A stretch of DNA of 37,966 nt from contig MU602674.1 of the NCBI GenBank assembly GCA_025201865.1, positions 3,713 through 41,678 of the forward strand. Reading direction: 5' to 3'. Of the stretch, positions 27,499-36,736 are shown piece after piece; the first letter of the stretch is position 1, and each line of letters opens with the position of its first letter. The translations under genes and the position numbers were made by a program. The stretch comes from Ramicandelaber brevisporus. Its lineage: Eukaryota; Kickxellomycota; Ramicandelaberales; Ramicandelaberaceae. Under the pieces are notes generated by a model, which did not search any database, was not told the DNA's origin, and saw nothing but the letters and a program-made list of their open reading frames with translations.

Positions 27499-30400
27499 AT
27501 GCCTCCAACTAGTAATGGCTCTGCAGCCAGCAGCGGCAGCATACCTGCCAAGCTGCTGACTTCCACTGTATCAGGCTACACTCTGGTGCAGAGCAAAGTA
27601 CACCAGTTCAACCTTGCGGCTCATCTCGAGAAGACTACAACCGCTGCCTCTGGTGGTGACGCGCCTCCACCGTACAGAATCCCTATTGCTTCCTGGCGCC
27701 ATGACAAGTCTGGCATGCACTTCATCTTCTTTGAGACCGGCTCGGCTCTTGCTCGGTCTGCCTGTATCATCCCCACCGGCTCCCCCAATGACGCCGGCCT
27801 GCCTCACACTTTGGAGCACCTCATCTTTGAAGGCTCCAAAAAGCACCCCCAAACCGGCTTCCTGCGCCAGTGCTCGGCCCGCAGCGTTGCTCCATATCTG
27901 CCAGCTGCCACTGCTCGTGAGTACACTACGTATGAGTGTATGACTGCTGGCACGGAGGGCATGTTCAAGTTTCTGCCTCTATTTATGGATCACGTGCTCC
28001 ATCCAAAGCTGGCCAACGATGACTTCTACCCAGAGGTGTTTCATGTCAAGCCAGATGGCACCTGCAGCGGTGTCGTGTTTAGTGAGATGATATCGCGCTA
28101 CACTGGCCAGGTGGATCAAGTGTGGGACATTCGCCTCAAGACTCTGTATCCAAAGAACACCCCGTATGGCCAAGACGGCAATGGCAACCCCGAGCACATT
28201 CGCTGTCTGCGCAATTCTGAGATTCGAGAGTTTCATGAAATGTACTATCGCCCTGAACACGTCACTTGCATCATTGTTGGCGGCAACTTGGATCCATCAA
28301 CGCTGTTTGAAGAGATTGACCGCAGCGGTGTACTATCTGTTGACATCCCGCCAAACTCCAGTCCAGAACTGACTCTGCCTCGCGTCATGGTTATCCCCCG
28401 CTGGCCAGTCGGTCAGCCCAAGTTCATCTCGAAGCGGTTCGAGTATCCTGGCACTGCTGGCGAGAAGGGCACAATCTCGTACAACTTTATGGGTCCGGCG
28501 CACGATGAGGCAGAAGATGTGGTGGCTCTCAACATTCTGCAGCAGGCCATCTTCACCAGTGAGACGTCGGTTGTGCTGAAGTCTGTTGTGCGTGGCGGCC
28601 CGCTGGATCCGTCTTGGTGCTCTGGTTCGGCTGGCATCACGTCATCCTATGGCCGTGGCTGCATGATGCTCAACTTTTCTCGTGTTCACGATGAGTACAT
28701 GGAGCCGGGTGTCTTCCACGAGCGTCTCAAGTTCTGTCTCAACCATATCTCGAAGCATGGCTTTACTGAGCCCATCGTCGGCTGGGAGACTCGCAACAAC
28801 CCCAATGCAGCAAAGCCATCGAGCGCCAATGGCTTGCCGAGCGCATCCCGCTCATCCAGCGAGGTTGACCGCGATAAGGCTGATTTGGATCTGATTCGCA
28901 ACACCATTTCAAGCTGGGCTAACGAAGAGAGCCATGATGTCGACATTGACTTGAACGAGTACTTGTTCAACATTTCTCGCCGCTCACTGATTATCCAGCT
29001 CTATCCGACCGTCGAATCTGACGAAGAAGCGGCCAAGATTCCGCGCGATCCGTTCAAGTTCGATCTGGACAAGATGCGTGACCCATTTGCCATCTATGCA
29101 TCGCTGCGTCAGAAGCCACTCAGCTACTGGCGCGATCTCTTCAACAAGTACTACATTGACACGCCGGTCCTCGAGATTTTCTGTGTTCCGACTGTGCGTG
29201 CTGCTGAGAACCTTGATGCATCGATGAAGGCGATGGCTGAGCAGTTTAGAACCGGCAAGGTTATTGAGCCAATGGTTGCCGACTTCTTTGGCGAGGAAAT
29301 TGCCGCAGCCAAGGCCACTGGCAACGAAGAGATCTTTATCGCGAAGCTTGCTGAGATCCGCCAGCGTTGCGTTGACATCTGTGCTCGCGCTGTTGCGGCT
29401 AAGACTGAACCAGCCGAGCCATCGTTACTGCCGCCTCTGCCGAACTTTGAGAGACTGCGTCCTGCGAAGCCATTAACCAAGCTGGTGTCGATTGCGAACA
29501 TCTTGCCTCCTGGTAGCACACTCAACAACTCGACTCCATTTGAGTCGGCCAGTATTGTTCAGACTCAGTCTGCATTCACTCGCGTGCGCTTCGGCATCAA
29601 CCTCAACGGCCTGCCAGCCAGACTCGCCCCGTATCTGGATCTTCTGACGCAGCTGACGTATTACACTGATATCGTGGTGCCCGACGGTGTCAATGCTGGT
29701 GATGCCAATGATGCAGCCTTTGTGGCAGCTGTTCGCAAGTACAGCACAGTTGACTTCCAGCCAGCCCAGGATCCGGAGGGACTTACTCCGCTTGGCTATG
29801 TCCGCATCCCAGCTGAGCCACTCCAGCTGCTGTCTGCTGCCGAGTTTGAGTACACGCATGCCGCCTGTGTATCGTGGCCATTCGAGCGCTACCTCATTGC
29901 AACCACGTCGCTTGCTCTCCCTGAGACCATCGCAAAGGCTCTGCGCTACTCCATCCACACTCTGCTCAGTCTTCGCTTTGACAAAGATATCACCCTCAGC
30001 ATTTGCAAGCGCATGCTGACTCGAATGGAAGAGTATCGCCGCTCTCGCACCGACATTGCGTCGTCAATTCTGGGCCGTCTCTGCACCGGTCTCGAGTACG
30101 ACTTTTTCAGCGCTACAGGTGCCATTACTCCTGGTTTCTACACGGCTGGATCACTGCCTGCTGCCAGTTCGTACTTTGTCCAGATTCCTCTGTATCGCCG
30201 CTTTGTTGAGATTTTGAGTGGCGATGATGAAGAAGCCAAGGATGCCATCTTTGACAAGCTCGAGCAAATCATCGATTTTATTGCATTTGAGGCTGGCCGC
30301 TGCTACGCTCACGTCATGATGGAGGACGACTCGGAGGGTGTCATGAAGCTGCCTGGCTACCTCCAGGTCTCAGTGCCGTATGACCCAGAGGAGCCATTGT

Positions 30401-31455
30401 CCAAGTCCGATAGCCGCGTAACTGCAATGGCCATTGAGTCTCTGAGTGTGTGGCAAGGTGCTGTGGCTGCTCGGTTGCAGCACCGTGCTCTTGGGCTGTC
30501 TTCGATTAAGCGACTCGCTCCACTGCGCTCGGTTGCTTCCCAGGAAGAGGAGCAGCGTTTGCCGGTTCTTGCACGCCCTCATCCAATGTGGATGCCGCTG
30601 CCCGTTTGGAAGCCGCTTTCTAGCGACAAGACGGTCTGCATTGTGTCTGAGTCCGCGTCGATTACATCTTCGCTCTCTTTGATTCGCATCCCATTTACCA
30701 TTCCGGGCTCTCGTACCTTGGATGGCAGTATCCCGCTCGAACTTGAGCACCTCGTGTTCCTGACCTCGCTTTTGGCTGCGCATGAGTTCCCGATGTTCCT
30801 GTCGGTGCGCGGTGGTGGCTATGCGTACGACCAATCGATTGGTGCCCACACTCGCCACGGCTACCTCACTCTCCAGGTCAACCACGCTGCAATGCCCGTC
30901 GAGGGCATAGACTGTGCTCTCAAGATCCTTCGTTTGCTGCGGGACAATGTTCCGGCTGATGTCAAGGAATCCGGCAGTAGCAGTAGCAGTGGTGGGACTC
31001 AAGCCGCAAAGAATGAGAAATCAATGGGCTTCTGGGACAAGCATGTTGCCAGCAGCACGATGCACATTGATGCTATCCGCTGCAAGCTGATGTACGATTC
31101 GTCTTCCCAGTTTGCGACACCAAGTAACGTCACCAAGAACGAGTTGCACGCACTGTTCCGCGGCTTCCCTAACTTGCACAACTGGCAGACCCGCGAGAGT
31201 GAAATTTACTCCAAGGTGACAGCCAAGGACTTGCGTGTTGTATTCGACAAGTATGTGGCACCGATGCTGGATCCGAAATCACCAAAGGTTGCCATCTGCG
31301 TGGTTCCAATGGGCACAGCCACTCCAGAGATGCTCAAGCAGTTTGCGTCCATCATTCCAGGCACTGCGCCGGGCTCGCTGCCAGAGGTTATTGATCTGGA
31401 CAAGTGGGAGTCCAAGTGCGAGATTTCTGACATTGTTGGTGACTTTAAGAACTAA
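27499..31455 (+). CDS. M16C zinc metalloprotease, YOL098C/Sdd3 type
   Basis: A 1,318-residue insulinase-family protease resembling the uncharacterised fungal YOL098C (Sdd3) group, related to but distinct from mitochondrial presequence protease Cym1. The inverted zinc motif HTLEH is at residues 103-107, followed by LIFEGSKKHP, and the third ligand is Glu196 in GVVFSEM. TTYECMTAGTEGMFKFLPLFMDHVLHP follows the family pattern. The second, inactive half ends at the acidic C-terminus. It is about 280 residues longer than the yeast protein through Ala/Ser/Thr-rich linkers. The ATG at 27499 is preferred because family similarity starts just after it; an in-frame ATG at 27076 would add 141 leader-like residues. 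No clear targeting peptide is seen, so a cytosolic location is likely. No intron is seen. Confidence 0.9.
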   Translation: MPPTSNGSAASSGSIPAKLLTSTVSGYTLVQSKVHQFNLAAHLEKTTTAASGGDAPPPYRIPIASWRHDKSGMHFIFFETGSALARSACIIPTGSPNDAGLPHTLEHLIFEGSKKHPQTGFLRQCSARSVAPYLPAATAREYTTYECMTAGTEGMFKFLPLFMDHVLHPKLANDDFYPEVFHVKPDGTCSGVVFSEMISRYTGQVDQVWDIRLKTLYPKNTPYGQDGNGNPEHIRCLRNSEIREFHEMYYRPEHVTCIIVGGNLDPSTLFEEIDRSGVLSVDIPPNSSPELTLPRVMVIPRWPVGQPKFISKRFEYPGTAGEKGTISYNFMGPAHDEAEDVVALNILQQAIFTSETSVVLKSVVRGGPLDPSWCSGSAGITSSYGRGCMMLNFSRVHDEYMEPGVFHERLKFCLNHISKHGFTEPIVGWETRNNPNAAKPSSANGLPSASRSSSEVDRDKADLDLIRNTISSWANEESHDVDIDLNEYLFNISRRSLIIQLYPTVESDEEAAKIPRDPFKFDLDKMRDPFAIYASLRQKPLSYWRDLFNKYYIDTPVLEIFCVPTVRAAENLDASMKAMAEQFRTGKVIEPMVADFFGEEIAAAKATGNEEIFIAKLAEIRQRCVDICARAVAAKTEPAEPSLLPPLPNFERLRPAKPLTKLVSIANILPPGSTLNNSTPFESASIVQTQSAFTRVRFGINLNGLPARLAPYLDLLTQLTYYTDIVVPDGVNAGDANDAAFVAAVRKYSTVDFQPAQDPEGLTPLGYVRIPAEPLQLLSAAEFEYTHAACVSWPFERYLIATTSLALPETIAKALRYSIHTLLSLRFDKDITLSICKRMLTRMEEYRRSRTDIASSILGRLCTGLEYDFFSATGAITPGFYTAGSLPAASSYFVQIPLYRRFVEILSGDDEEAKDAIFDKLEQIIDFIAFEAGRCYAHVMMEDDSEGVMKLPGYLQVSVPYDPEEPLSKSDSRVTAMAIESLSVWQGAVAARLQHRALGLSSIKRLAPLRSVASQEEEQRLPVLARPHPMWMPLPVWKPLSSDKTVCIVSESASITSSLSLIRIPFTIPGSRTLDGSIPLELEHLVFLTSLLAAHEFPMFLSVRGGGYAYDQSIGAHTRHGYLTLQVNHAAMPVEGIDCALKILRLLRDNVPADVKESGSSSSSGGTQAAKNEKSMGFWDKHVASSTMHIDAIRCKLMYDSSSQFATPSNVTKNELHALFRGFPNLHNWQTRESEIYSKVTAKDLRVVFDKYVAPMLDPKSPKVAICVVPMGTATPEMLKQFASIIPGTAPGSLPEVIDLDKWESKCEISDIVGDFKN

Positions 31456-31537
31456 ACCGTTAATTCATTTAATAACTAATAACTATATAATCTCATTAAC
31501 CTCACATTAAAGTTGAAACTGTAGAGAGTTGAGACCT

Positions 31538-31567
<30 letters not shown>
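31538..31567 (+). repeat. GAT microsatellite
   Basis: About ten GAT units in the 247-base convergent spacer between the M16 protease and the F-box gene. Confidence 0.88.
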
Positions 31568-31568
<1 letters not shown>

Positions 31569-31702
31569 CGTGATTAAATGATTGATTTTAAAACACTTTA
31601 TTAATGGAATTATAAGTAAGACTGTAGTACAGCGAGCCAGCTTTGTGTTCATAGCCATCATTCCAGTATTGCTTTAAGAAGAAAAGAACAGATGAGGCAC
31701 AA

Positions 31703-33349
31703 TTATTTACCGCATATGAACTTGACAACAGGGAACTCATCCACAAGACCTGGTAAAGCGTCCTTCTCATTGGTTCGAATGATAAACACTCTTAGTTTAG
31801 CAAAGCACCTGAGCATCACTCTGATGATGCCTTCATAATCTGCTAACAAACGATACCCGTTGACATTACAAATATCCACAGATCGAACTGTAGTGTTTGT
31901 GACACCAGCCAAAAAGTCGACATTATTTGCCAAGTCCATCTCTTTATAACCATCACGGCCAAGTTGATTCAAAACATCAACATTATCGTCATTCATAAAG
32001 TCGATACCTTTCAGGCAGATATCAGTCAACGATGGAGCATGAGCAAGTGCTCTAATTGCTGACGATGTCACATCGGCTCCTAGAGTAACATAGCGGAGAT
32101 GACAGAAAAGCTGCTGTTGTCCCAGCTGTTGCTTCGGGGGAGCCGACACCACGTTAGTACCAGTTATCTCCAGTCGCACCAGTTTGGGCAATGCACGACC
32201 AAGCTCGAATAAATTAACTATGCGTAAGGTCTCATAATCAGCAGGAGATTCTTGATCCACTGAGAGCTCCTCAACATTAGATACGGCTGCGAGATATGAT
32301 ATCGTATTCTTGAAGATGGTGACGCCATAAAGATCGAGTTTTCGAACTGACGGCCATGGATTAGCAAGAATAGGAATCAAGCTTTCTGTGATATTACTAC
32401 ATACCTGGCTACTGCCATCTAACGTTAAGTTTTGAACGGATGGAAACAGCTTTCCAAAATTGAACTGTGGATACACTTCATCGCCAGCATCACAACATGT
32501 GCCAATTTTCAAACTCTTCAAAGCTGGAAACTGGAAGTGTTGGCGCTCAGCTGACGGAATGGTGTCCAGAATACCACTGAATTCAGCTGCAGTACAGTTG
32601 CTATCTACAGAAGTATCCCAGTCAACCAGATAGCTAGAAACCAGTGCTCTAGTGTCAGTGTCTTCGAAGTCGGTAAGGTTAATGCCCTGGTCGCTTATCT
32701 TGAAGCAAAGCCGGTTCATAGCACAATGAGAACGGAACCATGGTAGCAGCCTTTCCACATACTGGTCATCATTATATTGAAACAACTCCCATTGCACCTT
32801 CTCCAATCCAGCCTCATCTTCAAATCGGCTATCAATCCAATTGAGAACAGGATCGGTCTCATCTAAGTTTTCAAACCCATCATAATCTTCCAAGTCACAA
32901 ACATCTAGATGGCAGAGTCGTTCAAAGCACTTTCCTTGAGATGACTTGATCGTGTCTGCGAGTCGAGATAGTGGAATCCGGAGACGAGTGACATTTGGGA
33001 ATGCTGCAGCCAAGTCAGTGGACTCTAGAGTCCGCCATGTGACTCTCATGCGACGCACCAAATGTCCGTATCTTGGTAGTGATTCCAGCGGGATGGACCT
33101 TCTGCTGTTAACCAGATAAGTGTCAAGTCGACACCAGACGCGATCACTGTCGAGGCGACGCCAGATGCGCTCAGCAAAGATCTCATGGAGTGTCGAGTTG
33201 ACAGTCAGAACAGGAACAGCTTCGCGTCGCGAGAAATACGCGGCCACCAGCTCGAGCAACTTGCGCGGCAGCCGGAACAGCTGGCAGACAGGAGCGACGG
33301 CAGCGACAACGGCAGGATCTAGACGAGCTCGCTTGGTCTGTGGCTGCAT
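31703..33349 (-). CDS. F-box protein with degenerate leucine-rich repeats
   Basis: A 548-residue protein. The F-box is at about 27-66 (LPRKLLELVAAYFSRREAVPVLTVNSTLHEIFAERIWRRLD). Behind it are irregular leucine-rich segments such as FPNVTRLRIPL, FPSVQNLTLDGS, WPSVRKLDLYGV, LPKLVRLEITG and APSLTDICLKGIDF. It is a likely SCF substrate adaptor with unknown target. The first in-frame ATG is 33349; a TTG at 33427 is not credible. The nuclear-localisation-like KRAR lies just after the start. It is divergent from the next F-box gene across about 240 bases, and its F-box is clearly related to the truncated gene at 37808. Confidence 0.82.
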   Translation of the reverse strand: MQPQTKRARLDPAVVAAVAPVCQLFRLPRKLLELVAAYFSRREAVPVLTVNSTLHEIFAERIWRRLDSDRVWCRLDTYLVNSRRSIPLESLPRYGHLVRRMRVTWRTLESTDLAAAFPNVTRLRIPLSRLADTIKSSQGKCFERLCHLDVCDLEDYDGFENLDETDPVLNWIDSRFEDEAGLEKVQWELFQYNDDQYVERLLPWFRSHCAMNRLCFKISDQGINLTDFEDTDTRALVSSYLVDWDTSVDSNCTAAEFSGILDTIPSAERQHFQFPALKSLKIGTCCDAGDEVYPQFNFGKLFPSVQNLTLDGSSQVCSNITESLIPILANPWPSVRKLDLYGVTIFKNTISYLAAVSNVEELSVDQESPADYETLRIVNLFELGRALPKLVRLEITGTNVVSAPPKQQLGQQQLFCHLRYVTLGADVTSSAIRALAHAPSLTDICLKGIDFMNDDNVDVLNQLGRDGYKEMDLANNVDFLAGVTNTTVRSVDICNVNGYRLLADYEGIIRVMLRCFAKLRVFIIRTNEKDALPGLVDEFPVVKFICGK

Positions 33350-33585
33350 AGGGGAGATTAGAAAAGAAACTTGCTGCGGTAAGAAAGGAGGATCACCACA
33401 GCCAGAAAAGCCAACATCAATTCGCAACTGGTATCACTCAAAACGACTGGTCGTTTGGAGGCTTGGATTGAGTTATTTGAGTTATTTGAAGCGGAGTTAG
33501 CTTTCGTTCTCCTCAAGTAGTCGACTCCACTACTAAAAATAACCTAACTCACGCGACGACGAGGAACGACGACCACAAGCAGCCA
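33350..33585. promoter_or_regulatory. divergent promoter between two F-box genes
   Basis: The interval between the ATG of the minus-strand F-box gene and the first plus-strand ATG. It contains an exact 9-base tandem duplication, GAGTTATTT at 33470-33478 and 33479-33487. There is no plus-strand ATG in it. CCTAACTCAC near 33543 resembles a branch site, so a leader intron is conceivable. Confidence 0.4.
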
Positions 33586-33621
33586 GATGAGCTCAAACAG
33601 CAGCAGCAGTCAACTCTCCCA

Positions 33622-35040
33622 TTGCTGTACCTGCCTGTTGAACTAGCAGAAAAGATCAGTCAGTATTTTGAAGGATGGTCCGTGGCCAAACTGCTCAGAG
33701 TCAGCCGTGCTTTCCACAACTTGTTCCTTCCTCGCGTTTGGGTCGACTTGGATACTTTTACTATCGTTGGAGATGATGAAACGAAGCAGCACATGCTCGA
33801 AAAGTACGGCCATTTTGTACGCCGAGCGGAAATTAGCAGTTACATTACGAGTGAGCTCGATTTCGACTGGTTGCCATCTGTCAAACATGTAACGCATTTG
33901 AGCGCCGATATCTATTACACGGCCACGGCTAAGGAAGCTGAAATGTTGATGGAGTCGATTAAGAATTTGAAAATGCTGCGAACATTAGATTTACGTTTTT
34001 GTGTTTATGACACAGGTGTAATGTTTGATGAATTGGCAGCCTCAGTCAATGAACTCGAGTATTTAGAGCGTATCACATGTGAGTACAGAGCTGAATATGG
34101 TGGAAGAAATACAGGGGGTGAATGGAAGCGAGCTGCTAGCATTGTTGATATGTTGCATCCTTCAAAGAGATCCAAATTGAGGCTGAAGATGAGAATTTAC
34201 ACAGGTTTTAATGAAGTGGATGTACGAGCGTTGGCACCGTACGTTGTTGAACTTGTGGGACGTGAAACTTTTGTTTGCAATACGTACTTAGCTCATGAAT
34301 TCTTTGGTATTACAGACAATGATGGCCAGCCGTTGGTGTTTCCGCAGCTAAAAGAGCTGTCAATGACATCGTGTTGCTTCAAGAATGAAGGCTATGATGT
34401 AAAAAGCATTACAGCTAGTAGATTCCCACAACTACAGCACCTTCACTTTCGTAATCATTCATGCGGTTTGCTAGCCCGTGGTGAACGAAACCGAAATGAA
34501 CATGAAAAGTACATTTGGAAGCCTGAGTACTCTGGCTACGCTCACATCATTATTCCTTCCCAGCGCTGGCAGTATTTGACATCTTTGTGCATCGGTATCG
34601 TTTCTTCTTCGATTTTGATGGATATTATCGGTCTTCATCCGCAACTCCAGCGACTCAGAATTGAATCTGAATACTCGAATGTACCAAAAGAGGACGATCC
34701 TTCAAAATACAACCACGATGTGTTCCAGCTTGACGCTATTCTGGATCGTCTGCCTCACCTTGAGAGTTTCTCGATTGGACGGCTGAATTCAAGAATTACT
34801 GTAAATCCAGCTGCGACTCCACTGAAACGTCAAAATAGCATAGGCATTACTATTGGGTGCCAAATGTCTATTACACCATCAGCAGTTGTCTATATTATGC
34901 AGATGCCACGGTTGAAAAATGTATTATTCTATGAGTGCGTGTTTGTAGATATGGACGAGACTATTCAATTGCTTCAAGGCGATGCTGAGAAATTTAAAAA
35001 AAAGCTGTTAAGGCGTAATTCTACCGGTTGGAATGCTTAA
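33622..35040 (+). CDS. F-box protein, 5' end unresolved (no in-frame ATG)
   Basis: About 470 residues of open frame beginning LYLPVELAEKISQYF, an F-box followed by VAKLLRVSRAFHNLFLPRVWVDL and irregular leucine-rich segments (for example FPQLKELSMTSC, FPQLQHLHFRN, HPQLQRLRIESE, LPHLESFSIGRL). The frame is open back to 33490 without an ATG. The first plus-strand ATG, at 33586, starts MSSNSSSSQLSH but is one base out of frame and stops at 33645. A one-base insertion near 33612-33620 would join it to the F-box. So this is either a recent frameshift, an assembly indel in the CTCTCCC run, or a gene with a spliced start I cannot see. The next in-frame ATG would delete the F-box. Confidence 0.7.
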   Translation: MLYLPVELAEKISQYFEGWSVAKLLRVSRAFHNLFLPRVWVDLDTFTIVGDDETKQHMLEKYGHFVRRAEISSYITSELDFDWLPSVKHVTHLSADIYYTATAKEAEMLMESIKNLKMLRTLDLRFCVYDTGVMFDELAASVNELEYLERITCEYRAEYGGRNTGGEWKRAASIVDMLHPSKRSKLRLKMRIYTGFNEVDVRALAPYVVELVGRETFVCNTYLAHEFFGITDNDGQPLVFPQLKELSMTSCCFKNEGYDVKSITASRFPQLQHLHFRNHSCGLLARGERNRNEHEKYIWKPEYSGYAHIIIPSQRWQYLTSLCIGIVSSSILMDIIGLHPQLQRLRIESEYSNVPKEDDPSKYNHDVFQLDAILDRLPHLESFSIGRLNSRITVNPAATPLKRQNSIGITIGCQMSITPSAVVYIMQMPRLKNVLFYECVFVDMDETIQLLQGDAEKFKKKLLRRNSTGWNA

Positions 35041-35257
35041 TAATCGCTGCGAGCGTTGTTCTCTAACATCGGCCTCGAGGTACACGTAGATTACACAAAG
35101 TAAGCATTATACTTTCATTTTTTTAAAAGAAATACAAGCCCTTCACGCTCGCCTTTGACTCGCTAGGCTTGGGTGTGCTTCGCACGTCTGCTGACACGTT
35201 GAAATTGTTTAAATCAATCAATAAAAACATTAAAACTGAAAATGAGATGTGTTATTG

Positions 35258-36189
35258 CTAGCGTAGTAGCTCATTATACACCACATTGGTGGTAGTGAAG
35301 GCAGCAATAGCAGCAGTAGCAGGATCGACGTCATTGCTGGGAGGCAGAGTGAGAATGCGGATCTCGTTACGACGACGCACGCGTGTCAGTGCAGTGTACA
35401 GCTGTCCATGGCCGAACGGCTTAATGCGCAGGTCGAGCAGGACGCGGTCGAGAGTGAGTCCTTGAGCAGAGTTGAATGTTGATGCATATGCGAGACGCAG
35501 ATGGAACTGTCGACGGCGAATGGTAGCGGGAACATGGGGGACATCAAACCGGAAATCAATGCGAGGAATCAGGACGACTCGGCCGGTGCTCAGCACTTGA
35601 ACGGCAATGTACCGGGGACAGATCTCTTTGACAATGGCTCGGCTGTTTTTACAGATTCCCTCGGCAATGCTGAGGTTGCGAGTGAGTACAACAGTACAGT
35701 TGGGCTTGAGACACAGTCTGTGGCGGGGAATACCAGGTGCTTGCGGAGCATTCAAGAACTCGGACGACGCAAACGACTGAGCATCCTGTGCCGACGTGCG
35801 ATCATCTTCCTCCGGTGCCGGCTGGCCACTTTTGCTGGCCACTTGGCTCGGAAGCGTCTCAAGCACAGCGTCGCTCCACTCCGAGAGTTGCGTGGCATGT
35901 GGCAAGCGAGCGTCTCCATCTGTCCACTGGAGTTCCGTATAAGTCTGTTACTCGTGTACAACTCCCGCAACTCGGGTGGCAGTGGTGGCAGCTTCGTAAC
36001 TTTGCCTGGTGATACCTGATCTGCAACATCACTGGCCAGCTTCCCACTGTTGCAGCAGACATTTCGGTTTTCACCGGTCATGAAGCGAGCTCCGCAATGC
36101 TCGCATGGGTGCATCCATGTGATGACGACAGGCCGGGTTCTGTTGGTATCAGCAGCCAGCTTATCCCACCAGGGGACGCCAATACTCAT
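35258..36189 (-). pseudogene. internally deleted Helitron helicase (RepHel) relic
   Basis: Two overlapping minus-strand frames. The first, from ATG 36189 to 35752, carries the cysteine-rich opening of Helitron helicases (HPCEHCGARF, then NVCCNSGK, then LPPLPPELRELY). The second, open from about 35957 to 35258, carries the C-terminal end of a PIF1-like helicase: EFLN, IPRHRLCLKPNCTVVLTRNL, then RRRQFHLRLAYAS...NSAQGLTLDRV (motif V region) and GQLYTALTRVRRRN (motif VI). The HUH Rep domain and helicase motifs I-III, with Walker A and B, are absent, and the halves are in different frames. Intact proteins usually exceed 1,000 residues. It is therefore a dead Helitron fragment, not a cellular Pif1. 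Element ends were not securely found. Confidence 0.78.
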
Positions 36190-36391
36190 GGGAAGAGTGC
36201 CAGGAGTTGGTGCTAATGGTCCACGAGTAGCCCTATTTCAGAAAGTGACCAGCAGAGCCGGCAGTTGAGATGGATGTCATTCACACGTGATGGTTTCCTG
36301 CCTTTCATATTAACGAGGGACGTGTATTGGTTCAAAGGGGAATGAGAAAAAAAGAGGAAGCGATCGGAAGGATGGAGCATTTAGGCACATC

Positions 36392-36736
36392 TTAAGCGAG
36401 AGTGGCAAGGAAGGCGGAGGAGCACTGCGGACGCACGCTCGAGCACTTTGGCACGATGCCGTCGGCGCCGGTGTTGCCCTTGAAGAAGCACTTCTGCTTG
36501 GTGGCATACAGCCAGCAGCCGGCGGCAGAGGCAGCGTCCGGCGTCTGGCACGCGATGGCAACGCACGGGTTTGGCAGGTAGTCGGCAACCACCTTCGACT
36601 TGTCGCTTGGCTTGGCGTAGCACTTGGTCTCAACAATCACGTCGATGCAGGTGGTATCGGCAGCCTGGTCGACCGGAGTGGCAGCGACGACGGCAGCAGC
36701 GAGCGCGACGGCGGCAAAGACAGTGAAGCGGGCCAT
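36392..36736 (-). CDS. small secreted eight-cysteine protein
   Basis: A 114-residue protein with a clear signal peptide (MARFTVFAAVALAAAVVAA, cleavage likely after residue 19 or near TPV) and eight cysteines in the mature part (TTCID, TKCYA, NPCVA, IACQT, AGCWL, QKCFF, PKCSS, PQCSS), suggesting four disulfides. I do not recognise the family; it has the look of a small secreted fungal protein such as an effector or surface protein. Codon use is strongly C/G-ending and uniform, like the aconitase gene, which suggests high expression. The ATG at 36736 starts the signal peptide; the open frame extends further upstream without coding character. A TATA box lies about 150 bases upstream. Confidence 0.78.
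   Translation of the reverse strand: MARFTVFAAVALAAAVVAATPVDQAADTTCIDVIVETKCYAKPSDKSKVVADYLPNPCVAIACQTPDAASAAGCWLYATKQKCFFKGNTGADGIVPKCSSVRPQCSSAFLATLA

Noticed and set aside
35163-35166. CTAG with an upstream GTGC/GCAC mini-hairpin as a possible Helitron 3' end (minus strand).
   Set aside because: The stem is only four pairs and the flanking base is not the T expected after a Helitron terminus, so it is too weak to call.
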